A stretch of DNA of 64,000 nt. Origin: Bremia lactucae. Its lineage: Eukaryota; Oomycota; Peronosporomycetes; Peronosporales; Peronosporaceae. The stretch covers positions 2,282,588-2,346,587 of the forward strand of contig NC_090621.1 in the NCBI RefSeq assembly GCF_004359215.1, written 5' to 3'. Position 1 is the stretch's first letter. Each line of letters begins with the position of its first letter. Made by a program: the position numbers and the translations under genes. A model generated the notes under the pieces. It worked only from the letters and a program-made list of their open reading frames with translations. It was not told the origin of the DNA and searched no databases. Below are positions 22,815 to 33,521 of this stretch, piece after piece.

Positions 22815-23537
22815 TCTCCCATGCCCCTTTTACACCCAAAAACCTTATCAGCGATTTCTTGAGTATGCCCAGATGTTCGTTAATCCCTTTGTCAACAACA
22901 GAAGTTCTGATGCGTCGTCATTATTGGTGATGAAATCGTCTATCGCATCAAGAATGCCGGGCTTGCTCATCTCGTTAATTTTACTTACTGATCTGCTCTT
23001 TCGTGACCAGTGGCAGGGGATGCGCGTCGTAGCGCGCGCTGTCATGTGTGCCGTACGTTTTGGACTATAACTGTTGTAAAGCTGATGCAGAACGGAGCGA
23101 TAAGAGGGCTTCAACGTGCTCGTACTATCAATGAAAGCGTATTAAACTATTTACATATATGATAACTACACTTTATTCGACAATGAATCTCGGACCTGAT
23201 ATCAACATCAACATTCCGCCTCAAAAACTTAGCTATTTTTTATCGCCAGTGCTATCATTATAGAATTTTCGAGCTCGATCGAGCGCGCATAAATCACCAA
23301 GGATCCGTGGTCAGCAAACTTAATTGCCTCTTCCTCTGTCCACTTTATTATCTAAAAAGATTTATCGAGCTTCCGTAACGCAACTCATTCAGAACCCTCG
23401 ACATGTCGCTGTCCAAACAAACTAATCTGAAGTTTTCAGCGGCCGATAGATTGCGCGAATTTGCGTTAGGAATATTTATGTATTATATGTTAGACAAGTC
23501 AGTAATTAACTTCGGATGCCATACTCCGCAGGTAAAG
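22815..23537. repeat. Old dispersed repeat, no intact gene
   Basis: About 22843-23110 can be aligned by eye (roughly two-thirds identical) with 45664-45710 followed by 46352-46560. In the second site a gag remnant interrupts the match. The minus strand is open for 88 codons (22848-23114) but resembles no family I know. 23115-23537 shows nothing specific. Confidence 0.45.
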
Positions 23538-24092
23538 TGTAGGCGGGCACGTCGTAATTCGGCCACGCTCTACTTAGACACACACCCCAGCACAGCGAGG
23601 AAGCGGTTAAACCTGCTTCTCTTGCGTGCAGTGAGGTAGTTGTGGTGGGCGCGCAAGCGACCTAACCCAACACACTAAGTACTCTGGTTAAGTGTCGACA
23701 CGGGAGCGGTAATCCGTCTCCTCGTGCGCACTTACCAAGTAGGAAGTAGTTTCCAGACTGATTTATATTTAATAGAATTAAATACAAATTCCTATTTTTA
23801 GCAATAAAAATGATATCTCTATAGATATCATTTAATATGTATTGCGAGCGTATCTTTCTAGATACCTCGCGTAACGGATGACGCTAGCCGTCATCACGGA
23901 TGACGCTGGGCGTCATCCCTCCTAATGTGAATGCACCCATGTGCATCACATCCACAAGGTTTGGTCACAAATGTGCACCACACCCGAGTGCTGGGTCTAA
24001 TTACTATTATTTAGTAATTGACCACCCCCTTAAGTACACCAAGTGTACTTAACGGGGACTGTGTAACATTAGGGCAGCTTAAGCCCGTTACA
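23538..24092 (-). repeat. Solo family A LTR
   Basis: 555 bp, TGTAACGGGC to CCCACACTT-side end TGTAGGCGGG as read on the plus strand, clearly related to 21759-22311. Neither flank has element DNA. The adjacent 5-mers (TAAAG and GAGAG) do not match, so there is no target-site duplication. It ends 540 bp upstream of the SelO start codon. Confidence 0.85.
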
Positions 24093-24632
24093 GAGAGCAT
24101 TAGCTACGTACCATAACATATACGATTGTAAAATAATAATGAATAAACACCACCAAAAACATACCAATAGTAGCAAAAATAGCACAATTTTTAAGAAATT
24201 AAAATTAAAACCATCGCTTTTAATTTTTAAAAAAATATATAATAAAATTTTGTATTAAAATTAAATTAAAAACCGAGAATAACGATGGGCTCGCACTCGA
24301 GACATCACAATAGGCGCGTCCAAGAACACGCCTATTGTGATGTTTCGGGCTCATAGGCACACACTCAACCGGAGTACCACACGAAGTGGTAGCCACGTAC
24401 AACCACCGGATCAACTTCAGTGCCAACCAGGCTAAGGAAATTTTCGACATCTTGCATACCATAATTAATATAAATCGACAGTCTCTTTTCTCTCTAAAGT
24501 AACAGAGGTTCTTAAGTTCGCGGGGGAATAATGTAGTAGAGGAAGAATTAAAAAGTGTACCTATTGTAAAGAATACCACCGTTTGTTTCGGATAGGTACA
24601 CTTTTCACTAACTTTAACTTTCCCTCTTGAAA
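24093..24632. promoter_or_regulatory. SelO upstream region with two hairpins and a dispersed repeat
   Basis: Positions about 24290-24476 (minus strand) match 41650-41830 (plus strand), a ~185 bp repeat beginning at an ATGCAAGATGTCGAAAATTTCC block. Inside it, 24303-24316 and 24329-24342 form a 14 bp stem (CATCACAATAGGCG). A second inverted repeat, AAAAGTGTACCTAT at 24551-24564 and its exact complement at 24592-24605, lies 27 bp before the SelO ATG and could affect the promoter or 5' UTR. 24093-24290 is AT-rich. Confidence 0.5.
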
Positions 24633-26543
24633 ATGGCTCGATCGTTTCCTAACGGTATTGCTCGCTCATTCAGCGCGAGCTGGAGGCGCTACCCTGGTGC
24701 TAGATTTGACAATACTGTATTGCGTGATCTTCCGATCGACAAGGAGCCAAATAACTACATACGCAATGCCGTGTCGGGAGCGTGTTACTCTCGAGTCGAT
24801 CCGACGCCCCTTCCGAGTCCAGAATTAGTCATCACGTCACCGAGTGCGCTCCTTTTAGCCGGCATTGAGGTGAATGAAAGTGGACGCCACCATTACGATG
24901 ATGATAATGTTGAAAATAAGGATATTGATACCAAGTATCAGCCAATGGAGACTTTAGTTCCTATTTTAGCAGGGAACAAATTGCTCCCCGGCTCGGAGAC
25001 AGCTGCCCAATGCTATTGTGGCCATCAATTTGGGTACTTTTCAGGTCAATTAGGGGATGGAGCGGCCTTGTATTTAGGTGAAGTGGTATCTGATACCGAG
25101 AGATGGGAACTCCAACTTAAGGGTTCGGGACTAACGCCGTACTCGCGAACCGCGGATGGTCGTAAAGTACTAAGGTCAACGTTGCGCGAGTTTCTATGCA
25201 GTGAACACATGCACGCACTTGGGGTGCCAACAACTCGTGCAGGCAGTGTCGTCATGTCTCGCGAGTTGCAAGTCTTACGAGATGTCTTTTATAATGGCAA
25301 TGCAACATACGAACCCACGGCAGTCGTGACTCGAATTGCCAAGACATTTCTTCGATTCGGGAGCTTTGAGATCTTTAAAATGACGGATCAATTTACTGGT
25401 GCCACTGGTCCAAGTGCAACTTTACCAAATAAAAAAGAAATGTTGCAACAAATGCTACAATTTACGATTCGTCAATATTTTCCTGAAATTACGGGAAAAG
25501 CCATGTTGGCCACTTTTTTCAACGAAGTTGTACGTCGTACGGCAACATTAGTTGCCAAGTGGCAATCCATTGGGTTTTGCCATGGCGTGTTAAATACGGA
25601 CAATATGAGTATTATTGGGGATACGTTAGACTATGGTCCCTTTGGGTTTCTCGAGCACTTTGATCGTCAATACATTTGCAATACGTCGGATGAGAGTGGT
25701 CGATATCGGTACGAAGCCCAGCCCGCAATTTGCAAATGGAATTGTGGCATTTTAGCGAATGAGTTGCAACTTGTCATTGATCGTGCGAGTTTACAAGCGA
25801 GTCTCGAAACATTTGATACCATTTATCAAGACGAATATATGCGATTGATGCGAGAGAAACTCGGTTTAAAAGTGCCAGTGGCTCAAGATAGTACCCTTGT
25901 GAATACCCTCTTTGATGTACTCACACACACGGGGGCAGACTTTACCTGTACATTTCGATATTTTTCAGAACTTGATGCATTTGATACTGGCACGTCCCGT
26001 ACTCAACTCGTGCTAAAATTAGCAGCAATTTCGGAAACGGTAAGTGAATTAAAACGCAAAGTAGCACGGGACGTTGGCGAGTTGTCTTCGAGTCAATACG
26101 ACATGATACTTAAACTCGTCAACGATCCCGTGCGTGCTCGTGAGTTTGGTATTACGTTGGCTATGGCAAATAAGATGAAGGCAACTCGTAGCGCCATGGA
26201 GTTTTTAGACACAATGACGGACACGGAACGAATGACGAGTATTACGACGGCGTGGAACGACTGGTTAAAGGATTATATTGCCCGAATTCAAGACGAATTT
26301 AATCCTGCAAGTGATGTGCTCCGTCGTGAACGGATGCTTCAAGTCAATCCTTTGTTTATACTTCGCAATCACGTGGCGCAAAGCGCGATTGATTTCGCGC
26401 TACACGGCGAGTATGATAAAGTTCAGCATATTTTTCAACTTGTTACGAATCCTTTTAAGGAACCTGTCAACGAGTCGGATTTCGTGTATGCTGTACCGCA
26501 AGATTCATCGGTGGCTCCGCTGTGCGTATCGTGTTCGTCCTAA
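24633..26543 (+). CDS. selO: SelO-like protein AMPylator (Cys form), mitochondrial
   Basis: Intronless, 636 aa from the ATG at 24633. SelO/YdiU proteins have a kinase fold with ATP flipped and transfer AMP to protein Ser/Thr/Tyr; eukaryotic members are mitochondrial and linked to redox control. Visible signatures: LQLKGSGLTPYSRTADGRK with the nucleotide-binding Lys163, REFLCSEHMHALGVPTTRA, HGVLNTDNMSIIGDTLDYGP with the catalytic-loop Asp323, Asn324 and metal-binding Asp333. The N terminus (MARSFPNGIARSFSASWRR) has five Arg and no acid in 19 residues, fitting a mitochondrial presequence. The C terminus is C631-V-S-C634-S-S: Cys634 sits at the antepenultimate position that holds selenocysteine in vertebrate SelO, so this is a CxxC variant encoded by TGT, with no in-frame TGA. 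Confidence 0.95.
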   Translation: MARSFPNGIARSFSASWRRYPGARFDNTVLRDLPIDKEPNNYIRNAVSGACYSRVDPTPLPSPELVITSPSALLLAGIEVNESGRHHYDDDNVENKDIDTKYQPMETLVPILAGNKLLPGSETAAQCYCGHQFGYFSGQLGDGAALYLGEVVSDTERWELQLKGSGLTPYSRTADGRKVLRSTLREFLCSEHMHALGVPTTRAGSVVMSRELQVLRDVFYNGNATYEPTAVVTRIAKTFLRFGSFEIFKMTDQFTGATGPSATLPNKKEMLQQMLQFTIRQYFPEITGKAMLATFFNEVVRRTATLVAKWQSIGFCHGVLNTDNMSIIGDTLDYGPFGFLEHFDRQYICNTSDESGRYRYEAQPAICKWNCGILANELQLVIDRASLQASLETFDTIYQDEYMRLMREKLGLKVPVAQDSTLVNTLFDVLTHTGADFTCTFRYFSELDAFDTGTSRTQLVLKLAAISETVSELKRKVARDVGELSSSQYDMILKLVNDPVRAREFGITLAMANKMKATRSAMEFLDTMTDTERMTSITTAWNDWLKDYIARIQDEFNPASDVLRRERMLQVNPLFILRNHVAQSAIDFALHGEYDKVQHIFQLVTNPFKEPVNESDFVYAVPQDSSVAPLCVSCSS

Positions 26544-27706
26544 GCAAGCAAGTTGACCGAATTTGAGAAAAACACAATTTGAAAACGGCTACAAAAAACA
26601 AAACTGCAAACTTGGAACATTTGACCGACCTGTATCGATTAATCTATGAGGCCAAAGGCGTTGAGTAATATTGCAATGCTGGCTTGAATGATTCGTATCA
26701 TCCTTTGTGGTCTTTAGCGAGGGTTTTGTCGTGGAAGAAAGGGGAGAAAGAAGGAGAACTTGCTTTGTTGAGTTCAATCGCATTATTTGTTTTTATCCTA
26801 CAAAATGCATTATCTTCAGGAATTAATAAAATTGTGTGTCGTCACTTCAAAGCTTTTTCATTTTTGGCCCTACTTTCTTACATAACGTGTCAAGACGTCA
26901 TCGGTAAACAAATCTGCCCGGAGCCAATCTCCTTGTTGATAAATTTTATAGTTCCACGCCGTGTTGTTTTCTCATAAAAGGAAATGTCACAAGCAAAGCA
27001 TAAGCACATTTGGCGTCGTCACTGCTCTTGGCATAATGTGCAACTTTTTGGTAAAATTGTCTCGTTACGCGGTTTGATATTGCTGAACATTAGTAGTGTA
27101 TAAAAAGAAAAAATGGGCGCTCGCAATGCCGTAATTTTATTGTCCTCTGTTGCTAAATCGACGCACAAGTTCTTATGTTACTTAGCCTTAAAAGTAATGG
27201 TACCCGATCAAGGCCGAGGTGTCATAAAAATCTTTTAAAGTGCACGGTGGCATACAAACGTGGTCATTACAGCGCAGTGCGTACATGCGTGATGCTAACA
27301 GGTATTCAATGCTGTGATAGGATCGAAAACCAATCTCGCCGAAATAGCCGAGCAGCTCGAGTTATGTTCGAAGAATCTTCCACGAAGGTTCCAGTCCGGA
27401 AATTAGCCAATTGCAGCCGACTCTTTATTTCGTTTTGACACATAAACGTGACTATTGCTCAATTTAAAAAATAATTGCGTTTCTAAAAGAGCAGTTAGTC
27501 TCGTTTGTGTGGCAATATCCCAAATCATGCTGTCTCACGAGATTTTAGCGATTTGAATAAAAAAGTTAGTTAAGCAAAAGCATAATTGCGCTTTTGTTTT
27601 CTAATCTGCCTAGACGGGAATTTGGATCCCTTTGTCCACGCGATGACCTCACACTTTGGCAATTGCCTCTCATTAAGCTCGTTTAAGGAATCAAATTGTA
27701 CCAGCA
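26544..27706. other. Intergenic between SelO and M13 gene 1
   Basis: No convincing gene. The last ~110 bp (27603-27690) contain a segment similar to the upstream region of M13 gene 2 (31155-31225), including CCTAGAC and AATTGCCTC, and are likely promoter sequence of the peptidase gene. Confidence 0.5.
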
Positions 27707-29998
27707 ATGGCCTCATTGAAAAGCTTTGATTCGACGAAAACATACGAAAATAACAACGCGTCACCATTTGGTAACAATAAAAAAGCGTCTAAAATGCATC
27801 CAAGCGACACGTTTCAGCGAGGAATTACGGTGATTCCACCACCGCGGCGGAGAAATGGAGCGGCTACATGGGCGATCGTCGGCATTGGGCTTTTTTTTAT
27901 TGGAAGGGCGTCCGGCATACAGGCTGAGGTTCGTACGTCCCAAGTTCATCGACGTTTACAGGACGCTACACCGTCTTCCGACTGGATTGACGAACTCCCT
28001 ACAAGTGTAGTAACTTACATTAACCGAGACGTGGACCCTTGTGACGACCTGTACGAATTTAGCTGTGGAGCTTGGCTCGAGCAAGTCAAGATCCCAGAGG
28101 ACAAAACAAATGTGGCGCTTGCGTTTACAACGGTCCAAGATGACAATGAAGTGGTTTTAAAAGAAGTGATGGAGCAGGGATGGCCACTTATTGGTGAATT
28201 GTACGATTCGTGTATGAATTATATAAACACGAGTGACCCCACGGCAAATGAAGCGTCTGTAGCGATTCTCGTGCCTACGCTAATGCAAATTGCGGCAACT
28301 ACAAATAAAGAAGAACTCTTTCAACTTGCTGGGAATATTTCACGAGTCGGGCCTTCGTTGTTTACTGCCTTTTTCGTGGACGCCGATGCCAGAGACGCCA
28401 CACGATACGCGTTGCATGCCTTTCAGCAAGGTTTAACGTTGCCAACTCCACAATTCTATCTGAACAACCAGCAGTTTGACTTGATCAAGGACGACTTTCA
28501 TGCGTACATATTGACGCTGTTTCAATTGGCCGGGCATGAGGCTGATGCCGCAGCGTCTCGAGCAGCTTCCGTATTAAGCTTTGAGCAGCAATTAGCGCCG
28601 CTATATGTACCCATACAACAGCTCCAGGATCCCATTGCCACGTACAATCGCAAAAGTATTGCCGAGACGATTAAAACGTACCCTCTTCTGTTTCGAGCGT
28701 ATTTAAACGGGAGTGGGTTACTCCCTGACTTTCTGGCACGAAACCTGAACGTAATTGTCCAGACCCCTGCATTTTTTGATCGTGCCGAAGCATTGGTTTC
28801 TGGAGGTTCGGTGACGCTCGACACACTACAATCGGTATTGGCGTATCGATACCTTGCTAATATTGCTTCCCTACTAAGTGCGCCTTTTGTACACGCAAGT
28901 TTTGCTTTTCGGCAAAAAACACTTAATGGCCAGGCGACGCAAGAACCTCGATGGAAGACGTGTGTGGCGCGTGTGACAAACGCGTTTCCAGACCTCGTGG
29001 GCAAATACTTCGCCCGTGTGCGCTCCGGCAATGCCACAATTGAATTGGCTCGGGCGATGGTGACTCAAATTCAAGATACGTTTCAAAAGAATTTGATGGA
29101 ATTAGACTGGCTGGACGAACCCACACGAAAGGCAGCGATTGACAAATTGAACAACATTACGAATCATATTGGTCACTCGACGCAAGATGAAACGTTTCCT
29201 TTTCAATTTCGTCGCAACGCCTCTTTTGTGGCAAATTTACAACTGCTTTCCAACTACGAGCTAGAGAAATACATGGGACGCATTGGTACTTCGATCGATC
29301 GTGATGAATGGTCAGTATCAAGCGCGGTGGTGAATGCCTTTTATCTTCCAAGAGCCAATCGCATTGTCCTTCCGGATGGGATCTTGCAAGTACCATTCTT
29401 TGCTCACGACCGCCATTTCGCGAGCAATTTTGGATCAATTGGATGTATAATTGGACACGAGCTTACGCATGGGTTTGATAGTAGTGGACGGCAATATGCT
29501 GGCGATGGGAATCTTCGAGATTGGTGGAGTAATGTCACGACAAACGAGTTTCTCAAGCGTAGCGAAGGCTTTCAGACTCAATACAATCGCTATGAAGTGC
29601 GAAGTCAAACCGGGTCAAACAAAGTCTTGGGAACCATGAATGGAAACTTGACACTTCGTGAGAATATTGCGGACAATGGCGGCGTTAAAATCGCGTTTGC
29701 TGCTTACCAAAAGTATCGGACCGACAACGCACGACAAGACGTTTGGTCGACAATGAATCAAGCAGAGCGCAACATGTCAATCACCGTGGCAGATCGTCTT
29801 TTTTTCATCTCGTTTGCTCAGACGTTTTGCTCAAAACGAACGGATACGATCATTACCAATCAATTGGCGTCCGGTACCCATGCGATTGAACAGTGGCGCA
29901 TTAATGGAGTGGCAAGCAATATGCAGGAATTTGCCAATGTGTTTTCATGTCCTCTGGACTCGGCGATGAATCCCAAGACGAAACATCAACTCTGGTAA
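27707..29998 (+). CDS. M13 (neprilysin-like) zinc metallopeptidase, paralog 1
   Basis: Intronless, 763 aa. M13 enzymes cut short peptides at the cell surface. Residues 1-50 are a cytosolic tail, about 51-66 a short hydrophobic anchor (type II membrane protein), then the ectodomain. DPCDDLYEFSCGAW near residue 103-116 is the usual N-terminal block. The zinc site is H584-E-L-T-H588 plus Glu652 in ENIADNGG, and the substrate-binding NAFY block and the late WRINGV block are present, so it should be active. Unusually it lacks one conserved disulfide: the Cys expected at 621 is Gly and the C-terminal CxxW is HQLW (His760). Start ATG is the first in frame and matches paralog 2 (MASLKS against MGSLKS). 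Confidence 0.95.
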   Translation: MASLKSFDSTKTYENNNASPFGNNKKASKMHPSDTFQRGITVIPPPRRRNGAATWAIVGIGLFFIGRASGIQAEVRTSQVHRRLQDATPSSDWIDELPTSVVTYINRDVDPCDDLYEFSCGAWLEQVKIPEDKTNVALAFTTVQDDNEVVLKEVMEQGWPLIGELYDSCMNYINTSDPTANEASVAILVPTLMQIAATTNKEELFQLAGNISRVGPSLFTAFFVDADARDATRYALHAFQQGLTLPTPQFYLNNQQFDLIKDDFHAYILTLFQLAGHEADAAASRAASVLSFEQQLAPLYVPIQQLQDPIATYNRKSIAETIKTYPLLFRAYLNGSGLLPDFLARNLNVIVQTPAFFDRAEALVSGGSVTLDTLQSVLAYRYLANIASLLSAPFVHASFAFRQKTLNGQATQEPRWKTCVARVTNAFPDLVGKYFARVRSGNATIELARAMVTQIQDTFQKNLMELDWLDEPTRKAAIDKLNNITNHIGHSTQDETFPFQFRRNASFVANLQLLSNYELEKYMGRIGTSIDRDEWSVSSAVVNAFYLPRANRIVLPDGILQVPFFAHDRHFASNFGSIGCIIGHELTHGFDSSGRQYAGDGNLRDWWSNVTTNEFLKRSEGFQTQYNRYEVRSQTGSNKVLGTMNGNLTLRENIADNGGVKIAFAAYQKYRTDNARQDVWSTMNQAERNMSITVADRLFFISFAQTFCSKRTDTIITNQLASGTHAIEQWRINGVASNMQEFANVFSCPLDSAMNPKTKHQLW

Positions 29999-31259
29999 GT
30001 TTCGTAAAACAAAATCTTTTTTTTTTTTCATGCATGACCAATTAAAAAACAATCGACGTTTCTCAATAAAAACAATCAAAGTTTCTCAATTGCGTGTATT
30101 TTCGTCTGCGTTCTTGTGCTCGGTAGTAGTTGGTCCCACTTTGTTCGAGCAATTTCGTTTTCTTTACTCTTTGAAGCATTGCATTATGTGCACTAAATTA
30201 TCGCAAAGCTCCCTTTTCGAAAATTTGCTACAATGAATTACTCGATGAATGGCTTCTTGGGCAGTTTGCTAAAAGCCAATGACGGACTTTAGCATCCTTG
30301 ATTGCTTAATCGTCCATAAGCAGCCTCTATATCCTTTTCTCATTCTGGCTGGAACTTACACGAGTTAATACGTTATCACTAATTTTTAGTTTCTAAATTA
30401 TTAATATCGGTGAAGGCTGTTTGTAATTTTACATTGTTTACAGAAGACCAAATTGAGCATTTATTAGTAGTATTCCGTATTATTATCACCGGAACAAGGC
30501 CCAATAAGCTTTTATGGTATCTTAATTAAGTACGTCGACTTTCGGAGAAGCCACATGGGGAGCACTGACATGCAGCCATTCATGCACCGCGTCACTGAAC
30601 ACTACTAACAGGTATACAATTGCTACTAAAGCAAGTCTGGCAAACTTAGCTGTATGAATCTCATAATGCTGGCCAGGGATATTATAGAGCAATCGGCGAA
30701 AGCGAAGATGATAATTAATGATTCTTCGTGATCTTAAAGTCGAATCTGCAACGCAGCGAAGCGTTATGAACTGAATGTATGTAGCACTTTCGTTGTGAAC
30801 TCTAAAAATATCGTGAACAAAGTTTATTATTAGAGTTAAGAAAAAACATCATCCTAGGCAATGGGATCAGATGCTAGGTAGGAGGTGCCAAGCACATTGA
30901 AAACTCGTTACCATTTTGATCAAGAACAAATCAAGGCCAAGATTATCCATCGTTTGTCCCATTCAGGACTACAGCCATTTGCAGCCAACTCCATAGAGTG
31001 TAAATTCTGTGGATGTAAGCTATTTTTAAAAAAGGTCAGCAGTTTCGTCGTTCAAAGTTAGAAAGCAAATGACACACGTGGGTGATAAACGCTGTCTCAT
31101 GGCTCACACGATTTGAAAAAAGTGTATATTTAAACATGGTTCACCGATGTTGGTCGGCCTAGACAGGAGTTCGAATACCCTGATTAGCTCGTGTGAAATC
31201 CACACATTCTGATAATTGCCTCAAACAAAGCCCATCGAAGAAAAATTGACTTTTTAGTA
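29999..31259. other. Intergenic between M13 genes 1 and 2
   Basis: No gene found. 31155-31225 resembles the region upstream of M13 gene 1, and 31085-31140 also has short matches to 27520-27580, as expected if the gene and its promoter were duplicated together. The rest is AT-rich. Confidence 0.5.
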
Positions 31260-33521
31260 ATGGGCTCATTAAAAAGTTTAAATTCGACGAAAAAATACGA
31301 AAACGACAACGCTAAGAATGAAGCGTTTAGAACGCATCAAAGCGACAAGCTTCAGCCAGGAATTGCGGCATTTCCTTCGCTGGGACTGAAAAGAACAGTG
31401 GCTACCTGGGCTATTGTCGGGATTGGAGCACAACTTTTTATTGCAGTGGTGTCAGGGATGCAGTCTGATAATGGTACGTCCCCGAGTCATCTACAGGCGA
31501 CTACACCATCTCATGACTGGATTGACGAACTTCCTACGAGTGTATTAACTCACATTAATCGGAACGTTGACCCTTGTGTCGACCTGTACGAATTTAGCTG
31601 CGGAGCTTGGCTCGAGCAAGTCAAGATCCCAGAGGACAAAGCAAGTGTGACGCTTGCGTTTTCAACGGTCCGAGATGACAATGAAGTGGTTTTAAAGGAA
31701 GTGATGGAGCAGGGATGGCCACTTATTGGCGAATTGTACGATTCGTGTATGAATTATACGAACACAAGTGATCCCACGGCAAATGAAGCGTCTGTAGCGA
31801 TTCTCGTGCCTACGCTATTGCAAATTGCGGCAACTACAAGTAAAGAAGAACTCTTTCAACTTGCTGGGAATATTTCACGAGTCGGGCCATCTTTGTTTAC
31901 TGCCCTTTACGTAGGCACGGATGCTAGAGAGGCCACACGATACGCACTTCATGCCTTGCAGCAAGGTTTAACGTTGCCATCTCCGCAGTATTATCTCGAC
32001 AAGAAGCAATTTGACTCGATAAAAGACGACTTTTATGCGTACGTGTTGACGCTGTTTCAATTGGCCGGGTATGATGCTAACACCTCAGCGTCTCAAGCAG
32101 CTTCAGTCCTAAGCTTTGAGCAGGTATTGGCGCCGCTGTATGTGCCCAAGGAAAAGCTCCAGGATCCCGTCGCCACGTATAATCGCAAAAGTATTGCCGA
32201 GACAATTACTACGTATCCGCTTCTCTTTAAAGCGTACTTAAACGGGAGTAAGCTACTCCCTGATCTTCTAGCGAAAGACGTGATTGTTCAAACCCCTGCA
32301 TTTTTTGATCGTGTCGAAGCATTGGTTTCTGGAGGTTCGGTGACGCTAGACACGCTTCAATCAATGTTGGCATATCGATACATTGCTAGTATGGCTTCCC
32401 TACTAAGTGCGCCTTTTGTACAAACCGATTTTGCTTTTCGGCAAAAAACTCTTTATGGCCAAAAGACACAAGCACCTCGATGGAAGACGTGTGTGACGCG
32501 TGTGACCGACGCGTTTCCAGACCTCGTAGGCACATACTATGCCCGTGTGCGCTCGGACAATGCCACCATTCAATTGGCCCAGGAGATGGTGACTCAAATT
32601 CAAGACACGTTTCAAAAGAATTTGATGGAATTGGACTGGCTCGACAATTCGACTCGAAAGGCTGCTCTTGACAAATTAGGAAACTTTACCAAACATATTG
32701 GTCACTCTATGCATGAGGAACCGTATCCATTTCAACTTAGACGCAACGCATCCTTTGTGGAAAATTTAGAAATTATTTCCAATTATGAGCTTAATCGAGA
32801 CATTGGACGAATTGGTACGCCTATTGACCCTAATGAATGGCTGCGATCAGGTGCTACGGTGAATGCCTTTTACATTCCAAGAGCGAATCGAATTGTGCTT
32901 CCCGATGGGATCTTACAGTCTCCATTCTTTGCACAAGACCGCCATTCTTCGAGAAATTTCGGAGCCATGGGAAGTGTAATTGGACACGAGCTAACGCATG
33001 GATTTGATAGTAGTGGACGGCATTACGCTGGCGATGGGAACCTTCGAGATTGGTGGAGCAATGCTACTACAAACGAATTTCTCAAGCGTGCCGAGGGTCT
33101 TGTGACTCAGTACAACAGCTATGAAGTGCGAAGTCAAACCGGGTCGAATAAAGTCTTGGGGACCATTAATGGGAACTTTACCCTTCTTGAGAATATTGCC
33201 GACAATGGCGGAGTTAAACTCGCGTTTGCTGCTTATCAAAAGCATATGGCTGACCACGACTTACACGCGTCGTCAATGATCCGAGCGGAGAGCCATTTGT
33301 CCGACACTGTAGCCGAAAAGCTTTTTTTCATCTCGTTTGCACAGACGTTTTGCGCGAAACGAAGTGATGCGAGCATTATCAATGGCTTGGCATCCGATTC
33401 CCACTCGGTACAAGAGTGGCGCATTAATGGAGTCGCAAGCAACTCGCAGGATTTTGCTCAAGTGTTTTCGTGTCCTGCTGCTTCGGCGATGAATCCCAAG
33501 ACGAAGCATCAGCTCTGGTAG
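31260..33521 (+). CDS. M13 (neprilysin-like) zinc metallopeptidase, paralog 2
   Basis: Intronless, 753 aa, about three-quarters identical to paralog 1 and in tandem with it, 1.26 kb downstream. Cytosolic tail 1-45, membrane anchor about 46-65, ectodomain with VDPCVDLYEFSCGAW, NAFYIPRANRIV, zinc ligands H576, H580 (HELTH, with catalytic Glu577) and Glu644 (ENIADNGG). All catalytic elements are intact. Like paralog 1 it has Gly613 and His750 in place of the Cys pair that closes the last disulfide in neprilysin. Many N-x-S/T sites fit an extracellular, glycosylated domain. Confidence 0.95.
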   Translation: MGSLKSLNSTKKYENDNAKNEAFRTHQSDKLQPGIAAFPSLGLKRTVATWAIVGIGAQLFIAVVSGMQSDNGTSPSHLQATTPSHDWIDELPTSVLTHINRNVDPCVDLYEFSCGAWLEQVKIPEDKASVTLAFSTVRDDNEVVLKEVMEQGWPLIGELYDSCMNYTNTSDPTANEASVAILVPTLLQIAATTSKEELFQLAGNISRVGPSLFTALYVGTDAREATRYALHALQQGLTLPSPQYYLDKKQFDSIKDDFYAYVLTLFQLAGYDANTSASQAASVLSFEQVLAPLYVPKEKLQDPVATYNRKSIAETITTYPLLFKAYLNGSKLLPDLLAKDVIVQTPAFFDRVEALVSGGSVTLDTLQSMLAYRYIASMASLLSAPFVQTDFAFRQKTLYGQKTQAPRWKTCVTRVTDAFPDLVGTYYARVRSDNATIQLAQEMVTQIQDTFQKNLMELDWLDNSTRKAALDKLGNFTKHIGHSMHEEPYPFQLRRNASFVENLEIISNYELNRDIGRIGTPIDPNEWLRSGATVNAFYIPRANRIVLPDGILQSPFFAQDRHSSRNFGAMGSVIGHELTHGFDSSGRHYAGDGNLRDWWSNATTNEFLKRAEGLVTQYNSYEVRSQTGSNKVLGTINGNFTLLENIADNGGVKLAFAAYQKHMADHDLHASSMIRAESHLSDTVAEKLFFISFAQTFCAKRSDASIINGLASDSHSVQEWRINGVASNSQDFAQVFSCPAASAMNPKTKHQLW

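Noticed and set aside
28522..29037. 171-codon minus-strand frame inside M13 gene 1, and similar antisense frames in the other M13 genes
   Set aside because: Shadow frames of well-conserved coding sequence with no domain of their own.
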